Position numbers and translations under genes: made by a program
DNA from: Streptomyces sp. H27-H1
GTDB lineage: Bacteria; Actinomycetota; Actinomycetes; Streptomycetales; Streptomycetaceae
Assembly (NCBI RefSeq): GCF_026627445.1
Contig: NZ_JAPNLJ010000067.1
Span: 1 to 32,419, forward strand
Length of the DNA: 32,419 nt
Direction of reading: 5' to 3'
In this document: piece after piece, positions 15,367-24,050 of the stretch
Numbering within the stretch: position 1 is the stretch's first letter
How the letters are laid out: each line of letters begins with the position of its first letter
Notes under the pieces: generated by a model
What the model was told of the DNA's origin: nothing
The model's database searches: none
Seen by the model: only the letters and a program-made list of their open reading frames with translations

Positions 15367-15870
15367 TCAGGCAGGAGCAGCGGCTTCCCAAGCAGCGGTG
15401 ACACAGCCTTCCTCCCAGTGCCACCACTCCTTCGCTTCACCATGTTCCAAGAGCGTGCGGATCCGAGGCAGGTCCGCCTTAGGCGGGACATCCAGGGCCA
15501 CCATCCGGAACTGCTCAATCCCCTCGCCGGTCGTGCCGAGGCGGTGGAAGACCTCCAGCACGCTTTGCCGGGCGGCGGCTGAGCCGTCGTCCGTCAGTAC
15601 GATCAGCCGGATCGTGCAGTTCTGAGACGGTCGGACCGTCTCCCCGGCCCAGAGAACACCGTCGCCATCGAACTCCACCTTGATGATGTCGCCGCTGGCG
15701 ACTCCGCGTACGAACCAGGGCGTGTTGTCCAACCGCACCGTGCCGTCGCCGAGGTCCACCGCCCATAGGCTCTCGACGCTTGCCGGCGGCCAGCCATCCT
15801 CATCTATGTCCATCCGGAAGTGGACCTTCACGTGGGCGTCACTGATGTTCGTCACCGCGCTATCATCCAC
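15367..15870 (-). CDS. DUF4265 domain protein
   Basis: A 167-residue soluble protein starting at GTG 15870. The core VKVHFRMDIDEDGWPPASVE, LWAVDLGDGTVRLDNTPWFV and GVASGDIIKVEFDGDG is what I know as DUF4265, a small beta-rich domain often found singly near polymorphic toxin or immunity genes. It has no signal or membrane segment. The DUF6461 gene ends 43 bases upstream, so the two are probably one operon. Function unknown. Confidence 0.8.
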   Translation of the reverse strand: MDDSAVTNISDAHVKVHFRMDIDEDGWPPASVESLWAVDLGDGTVRLDNTPWFVRGVASGDIIKVEFDGDGVLWAGETVRPSQNCTIRLIVLTDDGSAAARQSVLEVFHRLGTTGEGIEQFRMVALDVPPKADLPRIRTLLEHGEAKEWWHWEEGCVTAAWEAAAPA

Positions 15871-15913
15871 ACCGCATTCACGGGGCAGGCCCGGGGAGGG
15901 CGGTCGCGCGATG

Positions 15914-16519
15914 TCATCGGACCTGGACAGTGGCGCAGATGAAGGTCGTGTCCTGTAGCAGCTCCGGAGTGATGGCCACGCTGGTCAGGTGCTCTGCCAG
16001 AGCGAACGCTGCTGGTGAGGACAGATCCGTTTCCGGAGACTCGTCCTTGAGGTGGAAGCCGATCCGCTCCATGACGTCGAGGAGTTCGTCGGGTGCGGTG
16101 CCCCATCGGTCTTCCGGGAACATGGGATCGAAGCAGAGTCGCAGAACCCGGTCCTCTGCCCAGAGGAACGTGCCGACAGCGTTGATGTTGACGAAGTGAG
16201 AGACCCAGCTCGCCCCGGCCGAGGCTGGCAGGACTCGATCTTCGGTGACTCCGAGGTAGCCGTTGGGCTCGATCAGGAGCGTCCAGGCACCCACGGTCGT
16301 CATGGCGACCAGCTGACGGTCACCCTCCTCCAGGTCGTACTGGGCAAAAGCGGCGTCGACCACGGCAGCTATGCCCTGCAGAGGAGCCTCCGGTCGGCCT
16401 TCGAGCCGGGCCATCAGCTCAGCAGGCGACAGACCTCGTACCAGGGTGAAGCAGTACGCCTCGGCGATGTCTGGAAAGTCGTTCTCGAACCACGCGTAGT
16501 CCGCTCCGGTCTTCGTCAT
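15914..16519 (-). CDS. DUF6461 family protein
   Basis: The frame runs up to 16651, but ATG 16519 is chosen because AAGGA lies 9-13 bases upstream and homology begins there (MTKTGADYAWFENDFPDIAE, AYCFTLVRGLSPAELMARLE). The middle has WTLLIEPNGYLG and WVSHFVNINAVGTFLWAEDR, characteristic of DUF6461, an actinobacterial family that occurs in several paralogues per genome. It is 201 residues, soluble, with no catalytic motif visible. It is the first gene of a likely two-gene unit with the DUF4265 gene. Function is unknown. Confidence 0.8.
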   Translation of the reverse strand: MTKTGADYAWFENDFPDIAEAYCFTLVRGLSPAELMARLEGRPEAPLQGIAAVVDAAFAQYDLEEGDRQLVAMTTVGAWTLLIEPNGYLGVTEDRVLPASAGASWVSHFVNINAVGTFLWAEDRVLRLCFDPMFPEDRWGTAPDELLDVMERIGFHLKDESPETDLSSPAAFALAEHLTSVAITPELLQDTTFICATVQVR

Positions 16520-16797
16520 GCCGCCCATCCTTGCCCCTGCGTCTGACAGCGGCTGGCCCGGCCGCCGGCAGGGTGGGAAACGATCTCCGCCGATTCGGGA
16601 AGCGATCTTGGTGTGCCTCTGGAGTGCCTGCTCACGGGCACTTGTGAACACCCCGTATCAATGAGGGCCTGGGCGAGCAGGGTGCGTACGGCTTCGTCGG
16701 TGAAGCCGACGGTTCTCTGTGCCGCGGCGCCGCTGGAACAGCAGTGGGGCCTGCTCGCGCCAGGTGCATTCGGTCCGGTCGTAGGAGCGGACATGGC
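16520..16797. other. No gene recognised
   Basis: Overlapping frames on both strands have weak coding character. A minus-strand frame with SYDRTECTWREQAPLLFQRR near 16700-16790 looks partly protein-like, but I cannot assign it. Confidence 0.3.
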
Positions 16798-16956
16798 GAG
16801 CGTGACGAGGCCGGCCGCCGCTTCGTGGTCCGCAACGGCCATCACCGCGAGCGGACGGTGACAACCGACGCCGGGCCGATCGAGGTGAAAGCGCCCCGTG
16901 TGAACGATAAGCGCGTCGACGCCGCCACGGGCGAGCGCCAGCGGTTCGCCGCCAGC
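16798..16956 (+). pseudogene. IS256 (Mutator) transposase fragment
   Basis: Fifty-three residues matching a conserved N-terminal part of IS256-type transposases: EAGRRFVVRNGHHRERTVTT followed by GPIEVKAPRVNDKRVDAATG and ERQRF. Both sides are unrelated sequence, so it is a scrap of a former element; no DDE residues remain. Confidence 0.75.
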
Positions 16957-17235
16957 CTGCCGGGGGACACGGAGCCGTTGGGTGGGGTTGCCGAAGGCCT
17001 GGGCCGTTCCTCTTCGCACGACGGAACAACGACCGTAGTGCGACGACCCGGGTTTCCGCCTGCTTGCCGCTGGCGGCGTCCCGAAGTTACGTCACGCGAC
17101 CACAGAGCACTCGAAGGAGGAAGAGCTTCCTGGCCACAGGGCCAGAGACTCAGCGAGGCTCAGAAGAACTCACAGGATGTCGCACAAAACGTCGGTCGTC
17201 CATCGCGTCGCGGATGTGCACCAGTCGGCACCACG
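16957..17235. other. No gene recognised
   Basis: No frame here has coding bias or a recognisable motif. It separates the IS256 scrap from the HxlR gene end. Confidence 0.3.
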
Positions 17236-17607
17236 CTATCCCGTGCTCTGCGACGACAGTCGCCGTGTGATCCGGTCGAGCATCTCCGTCAACGGCTCGC
17301 CGACGTCCCGGCCGAACTCGGTCAGCCCGTAGGTGACCTGCGGCGGCGTCGTTGGCTCGACCTCCCGCCAGACCAAGCCGTCTTGGACCAGCGCCCGCAG
17401 CGTCTGGGCGAGCATCTTCTCGCTGATGCCCTGGATGCTCTCGCGCAGCTCGTAGAACCGAAGGCTTCTGCTCCGCAAGGAGATCAGTACCCAGACCCCC
17501 CATTTGCTGGTCACGTGGTCGACCACACCGCGCGCGGGGCAGGCGGTGTGAAACACGTCATACCGTCCCTCCGCCTCAAGGCCTCCACGCTGCACGCTTT
17601 CTGTCAT
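17236..17607 (-). CDS. HxlR-type (DUF24) transcriptional regulator
   Basis: A 123-residue winged-helix protein. C23 (in HTACPARGVVDHVTSKWGVW) is the conserved N-terminal Cys that acts as a thiol redox switch in HypR/QorR-type members. The recognition part reads LRFYELRESIQGISEKMLAQ and TLRALVQDGLVWREV. It is divergent from the NAD(P)-binding oxidoreductase at 17700, the same arrangement as qorR/qor2 in Corynebacterium glutamicum (established). It likely represses that gene and itself, binding in the 92-base intergenic region and releasing on quinone or oxidative stress (inference). Start ATG 17607. Confidence 0.9.
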   Translation of the reverse strand: MTESVQRGGLEAEGRYDVFHTACPARGVVDHVTSKWGVWVLISLRSRSLRFYELRESIQGISEKMLAQTLRALVQDGLVWREVEPTTPPQVTYGLTEFGRDVGEPLTEMLDRITRRLSSQSTG

Positions 17608-17615
17608 CCCATGAG

Positions 17616-17639
17616 CTTACCCAAGGGTATGTCCTTACC
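17616..17639. promoter_or_regulatory. Candidate HxlR operator
   Basis: TACCC-AA-GGGTA (17618-17629) is an inverted repeat embedded in a direct repeat of CTTACC (17616-17621 and 17634-17639). It lies between the divergent HxlR and oxidoreductase genes, where such regulators bind. Confidence 0.45.
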
Positions 17640-17699
17640 GGAAGTTAGCTCCACTCCTAGCGTGAGGGCCACAGAAGACATCTGACAAGGGAGCTGAAG

Positions 17700-18539
17700 A
17701 TGATTGTGGTGACCGGAGCCACCGGGAATATCGGCCGGCCGTTGATCCAGGCACTGACCGAAGCGGGCCAGCAGGTGACGGCAGTGTCACGGCACACGGC
17801 AGCGGTGCCCAACGGCGCCCGCCACGTGGTGGCCGACCTGGCCGAGCCGGCCAGCCTCTCGCCCGCGCTGGCCGGGGCGAAGGCACTGTTCCTACTGCTG
17901 TCCGGCGACCTGCACGCCACAGGAGCCAACCCTGCCGACATCATTGGCGAAGCTGCGGCCGGCGGGGTCCGCCGGGTCGTCCTGCTCTCCACACTGGGTG
18001 TGGTGACCAGGCCCTCCGGCCAAACGCGGATCGCGATGCGCGCGCTGGAGGACACGTTGCGGGAGTCCGGTCTGCAGTGGGCCATCCTGCGGCCGGGCGG
18101 CTTCGCCTCCAATGCCCTGTGGTGGGCCGAGTCCGTCCGCACGCAACAGGTCGTCGCCGCGCCCTTCGGCGACGTCGGGGTACCGATCATCGACCCGGCG
18201 GACATCGCCGCGGTCGCGGCAGCCTGCCTGCTGGACGACCGGCACGCCGGCGGCGTCTACGAGCTGACCGGCCCGCAGGTGGTCACTCCGCGCCAGCAGG
18301 CCGAGGCCATCGCCGCTGCCCTGGGCTCGCCGGTGAGGTTCCACGAGCTCACCCGCGACGAGGCCAAGGCCGCCATGTCCCAGAGCATGCCGGCCGAACT
18401 CGCCGACGACACCCTGGACATCCTCGGCTCCCCGAGCCCGGCCGAACTGCATGTCAGCCCGGATGTCCTGCGCGTCCTCGGCCGCGCCCCGCGCCCCTTC
18501 GCCGACTGGGCCGCCCGCAACGTCGCCGCCTTCCGCTGA
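17700..18539 (+). CDS. NmrA-like NAD(P)-binding oxidoreductase (QorB/Qor2-like)
   Basis: A 279-residue atypical short-chain dehydrogenase. The Rossmann start is MIVVTGATGNIGRPLIQALT with the G-x-x-G-x-x-G dinucleotide motif at residues 6-12; later come GVRRVVLLSTLGV and LQWAILRPGGFASNALWWAE, typical of NmrA/YtfG-type proteins that reduce quinones or related carbonyls with NADPH. It lacks the classical Tyr-x3-Lys, as usual in this group. ATG 17700 has AGGGAG 7-12 bases upstream. Divergent from the HxlR regulator, which probably controls it. Substrate is not determinable from sequence. Confidence 0.88.
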   Translation: MIVVTGATGNIGRPLIQALTEAGQQVTAVSRHTAAVPNGARHVVADLAEPASLSPALAGAKALFLLLSGDLHATGANPADIIGEAAAGGVRRVVLLSTLGVVTRPSGQTRIAMRALEDTLRESGLQWAILRPGGFASNALWWAESVRTQQVVAAPFGDVGVPIIDPADIAAVAAACLLDDRHAGGVYELTGPQVVTPRQQAEAIAAALGSPVRFHELTRDEAKAAMSQSMPAELADDTLDILGSPSPAELHVSPDVLRVLGRAPRPFADWAARNVAAFR

Positions 18540-18771
18540 GGCTGCGGCTCCATGGGCGAGTTCCGACTCCAGTGGCACTCGCGCTCCGAGACCCGCGGCC
18601 AAGAACTCCACTGGATATCGCGGGCGTAGCCAGCCGCCACGTCCGACCGTAGATCTTTCACAGAACACCCCCGACGAGATCGTGCGTGTGAGACGACCAA
18701 GATCAGGTGCCTAACGCCAACAGTTGTATCGATGGTCCCCGAGGCCGTTGAGCCCCGTGAGTTCAGGGGGC

Positions 18772-20071
18772 GGTTTCTAGGGATCGTCGCAACACGTGAT
18801 CGTTTGTGTTAGGCGGCGAGTAGTTTATGCAGGCGCTCGGCTGGGGTTTCCCAGCCGAGCGTTTTGCGTGGGCGGCCGTTGAGTTCGGCGGCGACGGCGG
18901 CCAGGTGTTCACGGGTGTGGGCGGCCAGATCGGTGCCCTTGGGGAAGTACTGCCGCAGCAGGCCGTTCGTGTTCTCGTTCGAGCCGCGTTGCCAGGGGCT
19001 GGCCGGGTCACAGAAGTAGACGGGGACGTCGGTGGCGACGGTGAAGGCGTGGTGGGCGGCCATTTCGGAGCCCTGGTCCCAGGTCAGCGAGCGCGTCAGA
19101 TGCGATGGAAGGGTCTTGACGGTCTTCACCAGCGCGTCGTGCATGTGCTCGGCGCTGCGGCCGTCAGGCAGGTGTACCAGCATCACGTAGCGGGTCGCCC
19201 GCTCAACGAGGGTGCCGATCGCTGAGCCGCCGTCCTTGCCGATGATCAAGTCCCCTTCCCAGTGGCCGGGCACCGCCCGGTCCTCTGCCTCGGCGGGACG
19301 TTCGCTGATCATGACCATCGGGTGCGTGAAGCGCGGCTGACGGCAGGCCGCCTGGCGTTGGGGCCTGCGGCGGGCGCGTCCCGAGCGAAGTGCCCGGGCC
19401 AGCTCGCGGCGCAGTTCTCCGCGGCCCTGGACGTAGAGGGCCTGGTAGATCGTCTCGTGCACCACATGCATCTCCGCCTGGTCGGGGAAGGTCCGGCGCA
19501 GACTCTCGCATATCTGTTCCGGGCTCCACTTCCGGTCCAGTCCGTCCTGAATGAAGTCCCGCAGCGCGGAGTTCTGGCCGATCTTGCCGGGCTTGGGGCG
19601 AGGCCGGCGGGCATCGGCCCGGGCCTGGGCGGCGTGCGGACGGTAGTACCACCGGCCACGGGGATCCACGGTCCGGTTGCGGCGGATCTCCCGGCTGACC
19701 GTCGAGGGGCTGCGGCCCAGCTCGGCGGCGATCGCCCGGACGGTGGCCTTCTCCCGCACCCGGTCGGCGATATGGATGCGCTCGGTCTCGCTCAAGTACC
19801 GGGACGACGCGGCAACGGGCGCCCGCTCATTGTGAGCGGGCGCCCGGTACCTCAGCGGATCCATCCGGCCATTGCGCCACTCGCGACCGGTCCGCTCATG
19901 CACGCCGACGAGTCGGGATGCCTCTTTGCTGCTGTAGCCCTGTTGCACGAGCCGGAAGTATTCCGCCCGCTCAGCACGGAGCTTCCTGGGCCCCTGCGCC
20001 GTCCGGACCTTACGGACCTCGAAGTCCATCGCACCCCTTGAGCTGGGGTGTTGCGACGACCACTAGAACCC
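18772..20071 (-). mobile_element. IS30-family element, apparently intact
   Basis: Terminal inverted repeats 18772-18795 (GGTTTCTAG then TCGTCGCAACAC) and 20048-20071 (reverse complement GGGTTCTAG then TCGTCGCAACAC), 24 bases with three mismatches. The length of about 1300 bases suits the family. No target duplication is obvious in the flanking bases. The next element, IS630-type, starts about 140 bases to the right. Confidence 0.85.
18809..20029 (-). CDS. IS30-family transposase, 406 aa
   Basis: Full length. The N-terminal helix-turn-helix region includes QQGYSSKEASRLVGVHERTG, then a second HTH (VRAIAAELGRSPSTVSREIR) typical of IS30. The DDE core follows: D in WEGDLIIGKDG, D in LTWDQGSEMAAHH, E in GSNENTNGLLRQYFPKGTD. 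No frameshift or internal stop is present. ATG 20029. It carries out copy-out/paste-in transposition of the element, which has both ends, so it is probably mobile. Confidence 0.95.
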   Translation of the reverse strand: MDFEVRKVRTAQGPRKLRAERAEYFRLVQQGYSSKEASRLVGVHERTGREWRNGRMDPLRYRAPAHNERAPVAASSRYLSETERIHIADRVREKATVRAIAAELGRSPSTVSREIRRNRTVDPRGRWYYRPHAAQARADARRPRPKPGKIGQNSALRDFIQDGLDRKWSPEQICESLRRTFPDQAEMHVVHETIYQALYVQGRGELRRELARALRSGRARRRPQRQAACRQPRFTHPMVMISERPAEAEDRAVPGHWEGDLIIGKDGGSAIGTLVERATRYVMLVHLPDGRSAEHMHDALVKTVKTLPSHLTRSLTWDQGSEMAAHHAFTVATDVPVYFCDPASPWQRGSNENTNGLLRQYFPKGTDLAAHTREHLAAVAAELNGRPRKTLGWETPAERLHKLLAA

Positions 20072-20210
20072 AAGCCATGACGTCCCGGGGCTTCGCAGTG
20101 CATCTGTCCACCCGATGCAACGACCCAGGCCGAAGCGGGTCACGCGCCAGCCGCGACACCGGGGCGCGCCGTCCGCGCGCTGATCCAAACGAAACGGCCT
20201 AGTAGTGCTT

Positions 20211-21364
20211 TGTTACTGAGGTTTTCAGGGTGGAGTCGGTGGTGAGAGGGTCAGGCCGGTGGCGGTGAGGCAGCCGTCAATCAGGCGGGGCTGGAGCTGG
20301 ATCCTGCGTAACTCGCGGCGGAGTATGCGGTCGAGGTCGTCGGGTGTCTCGAAGGCGGTGTTGGCCATCGCTCTGCGCACGAGTGACCAGACGGCCTCGA
20401 CGGGGTTCAGGTCGGGCGCGTACGCAGGGAGCCGGACGGTGGTGAGCCAGTCGTGTTCGGCTTCATAGCGTTTCAGCCCGGCGGCCAGGTGGGTGTTGAG
20501 GTTGTCCCAGACCACCACGATCGGTCCTCCGAGCTGAATGTGTGCCCGGACCAGCAGGTCGCGGTAGTCCTTCCAAGAGAAGCTCTTGCGGGCGCCCTTG
20601 AGGAGGAGATGGGTGCGGGGCCGGTAGATGAGACGGCTAGGCTCGCCGGGTTTGTAGCAGCAGAGTGTGGCGACGGAGGTCCTGCGGCGGGACCTGCCTC
20701 TGACCCGGATGACGGGGGTGTGTCCGCGCCGGCCCCAGGTGCGGGCGCGGGGCGGCGTCATGGAGAATCCGGCCTCGTCCTCGAAGACGATCCAGCCCCC
20801 ACACGCCGCCGCGAGGCTTTTACCCGCGGCCACACCTCCTTCTTCCACAGCTCGACGGCGTGCTCGTCGCGTTCAAGGGCTCTGCGGGCGGGTGCCTGCC
20901 AGGACCAGCCGTGCCGTTTCAGCAGCCGCCAGACCGTCGCCACCGACAGCGTCAAGCGCAGGCGGCGGCGGATCACCGTCTGGACGCGGGCCAGGGTCCA
21001 CCGCTGATCCTCGAAACCGTGTGCTGACGGGCCCTTGCCGAGTTCGTCCTCGAGTACGGCGAACTGGGCATCGGTGACGGTCGGGGAGTTTGCCGGGCCA
21101 CTCGAGCGAAGGGCGTCCATGCCGCCCTCGCGCCAGGCACGGCGCCAGCGTTCCACCGACCGCACACTCACCCGCAGATCCTTCGCGATCACCGCGGTCT
21201 TCTCACCCGCCGCGAACCTCTCGCCGGCCTCACGCCGGATTCCCTCACGAAACGCCCGACGCTCAGCGGTCAGGCCCCCACCCTCCGGATAACGCATACC
21301 ACCGGCATACCGCAGGGATCATGACCCGTCACCACCCGACGGCAACCCGAAATCCTCAGTAGCA
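20211..21364 (-). mobile_element. IS630-family element
   Basis: Inverted repeats: 20211-20230 (TGTTACTGAGGTTTTCAGGG) and 21345-21364 (reverse complement TGCTACTGAGGATTTCGGGT), about four mismatches in 20. Length of about 1154 bases fits IS630. It carries the two-frame transposase below. Confidence 0.75.
20225..21297 (-). pseudogene. IS630-family transposase in two frames
   Basis: The N-terminal frame (ATG 21297 to about 20798) holds the helix-turn-helix part (IAKDLRVSVRSVERWRRAWR and a winged-helix segment RVQTVIRRRLRLTLSVATVW). The C-terminal frame (about 20800 to 20225) holds the DDE core: D in IVFEDEAGFSMTPP, D in VVWDNLNTHLA, E in PDLNPVEAVWS. They join at a run of five G (CCCCC at 20796-20800 on the plus strand) where one base seems lost. 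Some IS630 elements use programmed frameshifting at such runs, so this could be functional; otherwise it is a pseudogene. Confidence 0.85.
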
Positions 21365-21511
21365 TCTCCGTCCTTGGCGCTGGTGGGCACTTGCGTCCCG
21401 GAGCCCTGCCGGACTCCGATCTGTTCCCGCCGTTTCTCCCTATGCCAGCGGGTCGTTGAAAGCACCGGCCCCTCGCCAGGATGGGCCGGTGGAGTGGGAG
21501 GACGACCCAAG

Positions 21512-22020
21512 ATGACCGATGAGCAGTGGCTGCCCCGGAGCACGGCGATGTTCCGCATGTACGACCTCGACGGTGACGGCCAGCTCGGCCGGGAAGACCT
21601 GATCGCCTACGCGGGACGTCTGGCCGAGCAGCTCACGGCGCCCGGCGACACCATGCGCCGCGCACCGCCCTCTACGACGCCTATCTGGAGCTGTGGACCC
21701 AGCTCGCGGCCGTTTCCGACACCGACCGCGGCGTGCGCATCAGCGAGCAGGAGTTCATCGCCGCGAGCGCCCGCGGCGCGATCGACACCGACCCCCACTT
21801 CAGTGACTCGACCCTGCGCGCCGTCGACTCGCTGGCCGACGCGCTGGACCGGGACGGCGACGGCCAAATCGACGCCGCCGAGTACGGGCGGAGCTTCGGC
21901 GCGACGGGACTGTCCGAGGACACCGCCGGCCTTCACCGTTGTGGACGCCGACGGCGACGGCCGCATCAGCCGCCAGGAACTACGCCGGGCAGCCTTGCAC
22001 CTCTACCCGCTGGCCGATCC
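21512..22020 (+). pseudogene. EF-hand calcium-binding protein, frameshifted
   Basis: Three EF-hand-type loops are recognisable but lie in different frames: DLDGDGQLGREDL (from ATG 21512), DRDGDGQIDAAEY (shifted frame, near 21850) and DADGDGRISRQEL (back in the first frame, near 21950). They fit a calerythrin-like multi-EF-hand protein; a further loop probably lay around ISEQEFIAA. A one-base loss near 21661-21670 and a second shift near 21928-21934 break the gene. The final frame then runs on into methylglyoxal-synthase sequence instead of ending, so its 3' end was deleted or fused. Confidence 0.75.
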
Positions 22021-22050
22021 CACCTGGCTCACCACCGACATCCCCACCAC

Positions 22051-22431
22051 CCCCGGCCCCCGTGGCATCGCCTTGGTCGCCCACGACACGGGCAAGGCCG
22101 ACCTGATGGCCTGGGCCCGCCGGCGCGCGGACGCCCTCAAGCCCCACCGCCTCTACGGCACCGGCACCCTCATCACCCGCCAGATCGGCCTGGACGTCAC
22201 CGCGCTGCGCAGCGGACCGCTCAGCGGCGACCAGCAGATCGGCCCCTCGTCACCCAGGACGAGATCGACTTCCTGATCTTCTTCACCGACCCGCTCATCC
22301 GCGCCCTGACACGCCTGGCCACCCTCGCTAACATCCCCATCGCCCTGAACGCGGCCACCGCGGACTCACCACACCTCACCGGCAACTGCGGTGCGCTGCC
22401 CGCCCAGAGCAGCCCACTCACCCAGCGGTAG
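22051..22431 (+). pseudogene. mgsA: Methylglyoxal synthase-like, degenerate
   Basis: RGIALVAHDTGKADLMAWAR followed by LYGTG, LDVTALRSGPLSGDQQIG and (after a one-base loss near 22241-22249) FLIFFTDPL...RLATLANIPIALNAATAD matches methylglyoxal synthase (dihydroxyacetone phosphate to methylglyoxal). Compared with the E. coli enzyme, the His-Asp start and the Asp of SGPxxGDQQ are kept, but the phosphate-binding TGTTG loop has lost about three residues and the segment after FFxDPL that carries the catalytic His and Asp of the PHDPDVK motif has lost about eight. With no start codon of its own and this damage, it cannot be an active enzyme. It ends at TAG 22429-22431. Confidence 0.75.
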
Positions 22432-22699
22432 TGCCCGCCTGACAACGGCTACCGGGGCGCCGAGGGTCCGGGCCCCCTCTTGTGGCGACGGGGCACGCCG
22501 ATGAGCGGAGCCTCGGCGCAACCGGCGCCTGCTCGCTTGGCCAACAGAGCAGACTATTTGGAGGGTGCCTCTACGTTGGCCTTCAGGGGTGCGGTGCGGC
22601 CCTCCTCGAGGTCACTGGCCGCTCGCTTCTCCTACCGGGCGGCCACGCCCGGGACTCCGCCCGCGACCTCTCGCCATCTGCGGCGTTGCACGGGACGTG
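22432..22699. other. No gene seen
   Basis: Frames cross this stretch without coding bias or RBS. It holds the promoter and leader of the secreted gene at 22700. Confidence 0.35.
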
Positions 22700-23005
22700 A
22701 TGAACAAGATCCTTACCAGCCTCGCCCTGAGTGGCATTGCCGTGCTCGCCGCTGCTACCGCCGCGGGGGCCCAGCCGGCAGCACTCCAGGACCCCGCACC
22801 CTTCTCCTGCGAAAACCGGGCCGATGGCAACTACCCCCACCCCACCAGCCCGACCAAATTCATGTCGTGCGTGGCGCAGGAGTACGCCTACGAACAGAAC
22901 TGCTTCCCGACCTACCAGGGCGAGACGACGTACTACGTCGCGTCCGCGGACGCGTGCCTGACTGCGGCCGAAGCTCGGGAGCAGTCCCTGCCCATCCCGT
23001 TCTGA
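22700..23005 (+). CDS. Secreted chitin-binding (peritrophin-A)-like protein, 101 aa
   Basis: ATG 22700 begins MNKILTSLALSGIAVLAAAT, a classic signal peptide with a likely cleavage after AGA or AQPAA (about residue 23-28). The mature part has Cys in the order FSCENRADGNYPHPTSPTKF, MSCVAQEYAYEQNCFP, then YYVASADACL, the layout of a ChtBD2/CBM14 domain (C...D/G-x-Y-x-HP...K-x(F/Y)-x-x-C...A...x-C-x...C). The frame is open upstream but lacks a signal there. It ends at TGA 23003-23005, immediately beside a transposase tail. Domain assignment is by eye; a short secreted lectin is the likely role. Confidence 0.6.
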   Translation: MNKILTSLALSGIAVLAAATAAGAQPAALQDPAPFSCENRADGNYPHPTSPTKFMSCVAQEYAYEQNCFPTYQGETTYYVASADACLTAAEAREQSLPIPF

Positions 23006-23251
23006 AGACTGTTCATCGCCGACGGCCAGGAGCTCATCGGTTGCCCCGAGCGGGAGCGCGACTCCTGGCTCAACCGGATCGAGGTCCAGTTCACCGCCCT
23101 GCGCTACTTCACCCTCGACGGCACCGACCACGCCGACCACGCCGACCACAAGGAACAGGGCAGCATGATCCGCCGTTACATCATCTAGCGAAACCGCCAC
23201 GCCGACGACCGGCGCCTACGCGCCGTCATCGACAGGGCGAACGTTGCCTGA
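23006..23251 (+). pseudogene. IS630-type transposase C-terminal fragment
   Basis: The reading frame adjacent to the preceding TGA encodes SWLNRIEVQFTALRYFTLDG, then TDHADHADHKEQGSMIRRYI and ANVA before TGA 23249-23251. This is the C-terminal block of IS630-type transposases including the NxxE-like Glu. A TAG replaces Trp (IIW-RNRH), and GACCACGCC is tandemly duplicated (about 23129-23146). Only a scrap remains. Confidence 0.75.
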
Positions 23252-23258
23252 CGCGGCA

Positions 23259-23445
23259 CTAGATTGCTGGGGACTCGGGCACGTCGGGTTCACCCGGCCC
23301 TTCTGAAGCGGATAAGACCCCGTACGTAGGCCGCCTGGTTTCCGCTCTCGCAGGCTGATCATTTTTCGCAAGCGTCGCCTGGTAACGGTGCAACTCGGCC
23401 CGCGCTTCAGCTGATGGCTCACCGTCTACCAGCTCCTGCCTCAGG
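23259..23445 (-). pseudogene. Possible 3' remnant of unknown gene
   Basis: A minus-strand frame without a clear start, preceded by a stop, reads ELVDGEPSAEARAELHRYQA and ends VPESPAI at TAG (23259-23261). The composition is protein-like and helical (a charged helix then a Pro/Ser tail), suggesting a truncated gene end. No family recognised; it could be chance. Confidence 0.25.
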
Positions 23446-23498
23446 CTTTCTCACCGGCACTGGCTTGACGCACGCCCCGCCATGACGCCATCACACAT

Positions 23499-23933
23499 TC
23501 AGGGGTAAGTGATCGAGTTGGTGGAAGCGAAGTAGATCTCGGCGCCAGCGCTGTTGTACATGGTGAATGTTGCGTATGCCGTCAGCCCAGTGAAGCGCGA
23601 GGCATCGGCGGTCACCTGTTTTGAGGGAGTCTCGCCGCAGGGCCTGAGACTGGTGGATGCCACCACCTTGCTAGAGGACCAGAGGGCAACGCGGTAGCCA
23701 GCACAACCCGCGGGAGGGTAATGGACGGTTGCTTGCCCAATGAACGTCGAACTGACCAAGGCCAGGCATAGCCTGGAATCAGAGGTCATGGCGGTGCACT
23801 GCTGCTCATTAACTGCCGTCCGCGCGGGGGATGAAACCTCCGTAGCCTGAGGGGAGGATGCAGCAGCCGGAACCGATCCTGCCCCTAGGGTCAAACTTGC
23901 GGCACCGAATAGTGCCAAAAGTAAACGACGCAT
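23499..23933 (-). CDS. Secreted hypothetical protein, 144 aa
   Basis: ATG 23933 has GAGGAG 7-12 bases upstream; the frame is open further but without a signal sequence. It starts MRRLLLALFGAASLTLGAGS and has a signal peptide cleaved about AAA-SS (residue 25-26). The mature part is Ser/Thr-rich with four Cys (C45, C56, C76, C94) and YRVALWSSSKVVASTSLRPC, a beta-sandwich-like appearance. Third-position GC is lower than in neighbours (many A/T-ending codons), hinting at recent transfer. I recognise no family. Confidence 0.75.
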   Translation of the reverse strand: MRRLLLALFGAASLTLGAGSVPAAASSPQATEVSSPARTAVNEQQCTAMTSDSRLCLALVSSTFIGQATVHYPPAGCAGYRVALWSSSKVVASTSLRPCGETPSKQVTADASRFTGLTAYATFTMYNSAGAEIYFASTNSITYP

Positions 23934-24050
23934 AACTCTCCTCAATTCCTTGCAGTACCCTGCTGATGACTCACGAGTCTGACCTCCGCAAGTCCTGTCC
24001 GCAAGGCCACGATAGGACAATTTCAGGTCAGTTCATGGGGGTGGTACTCA

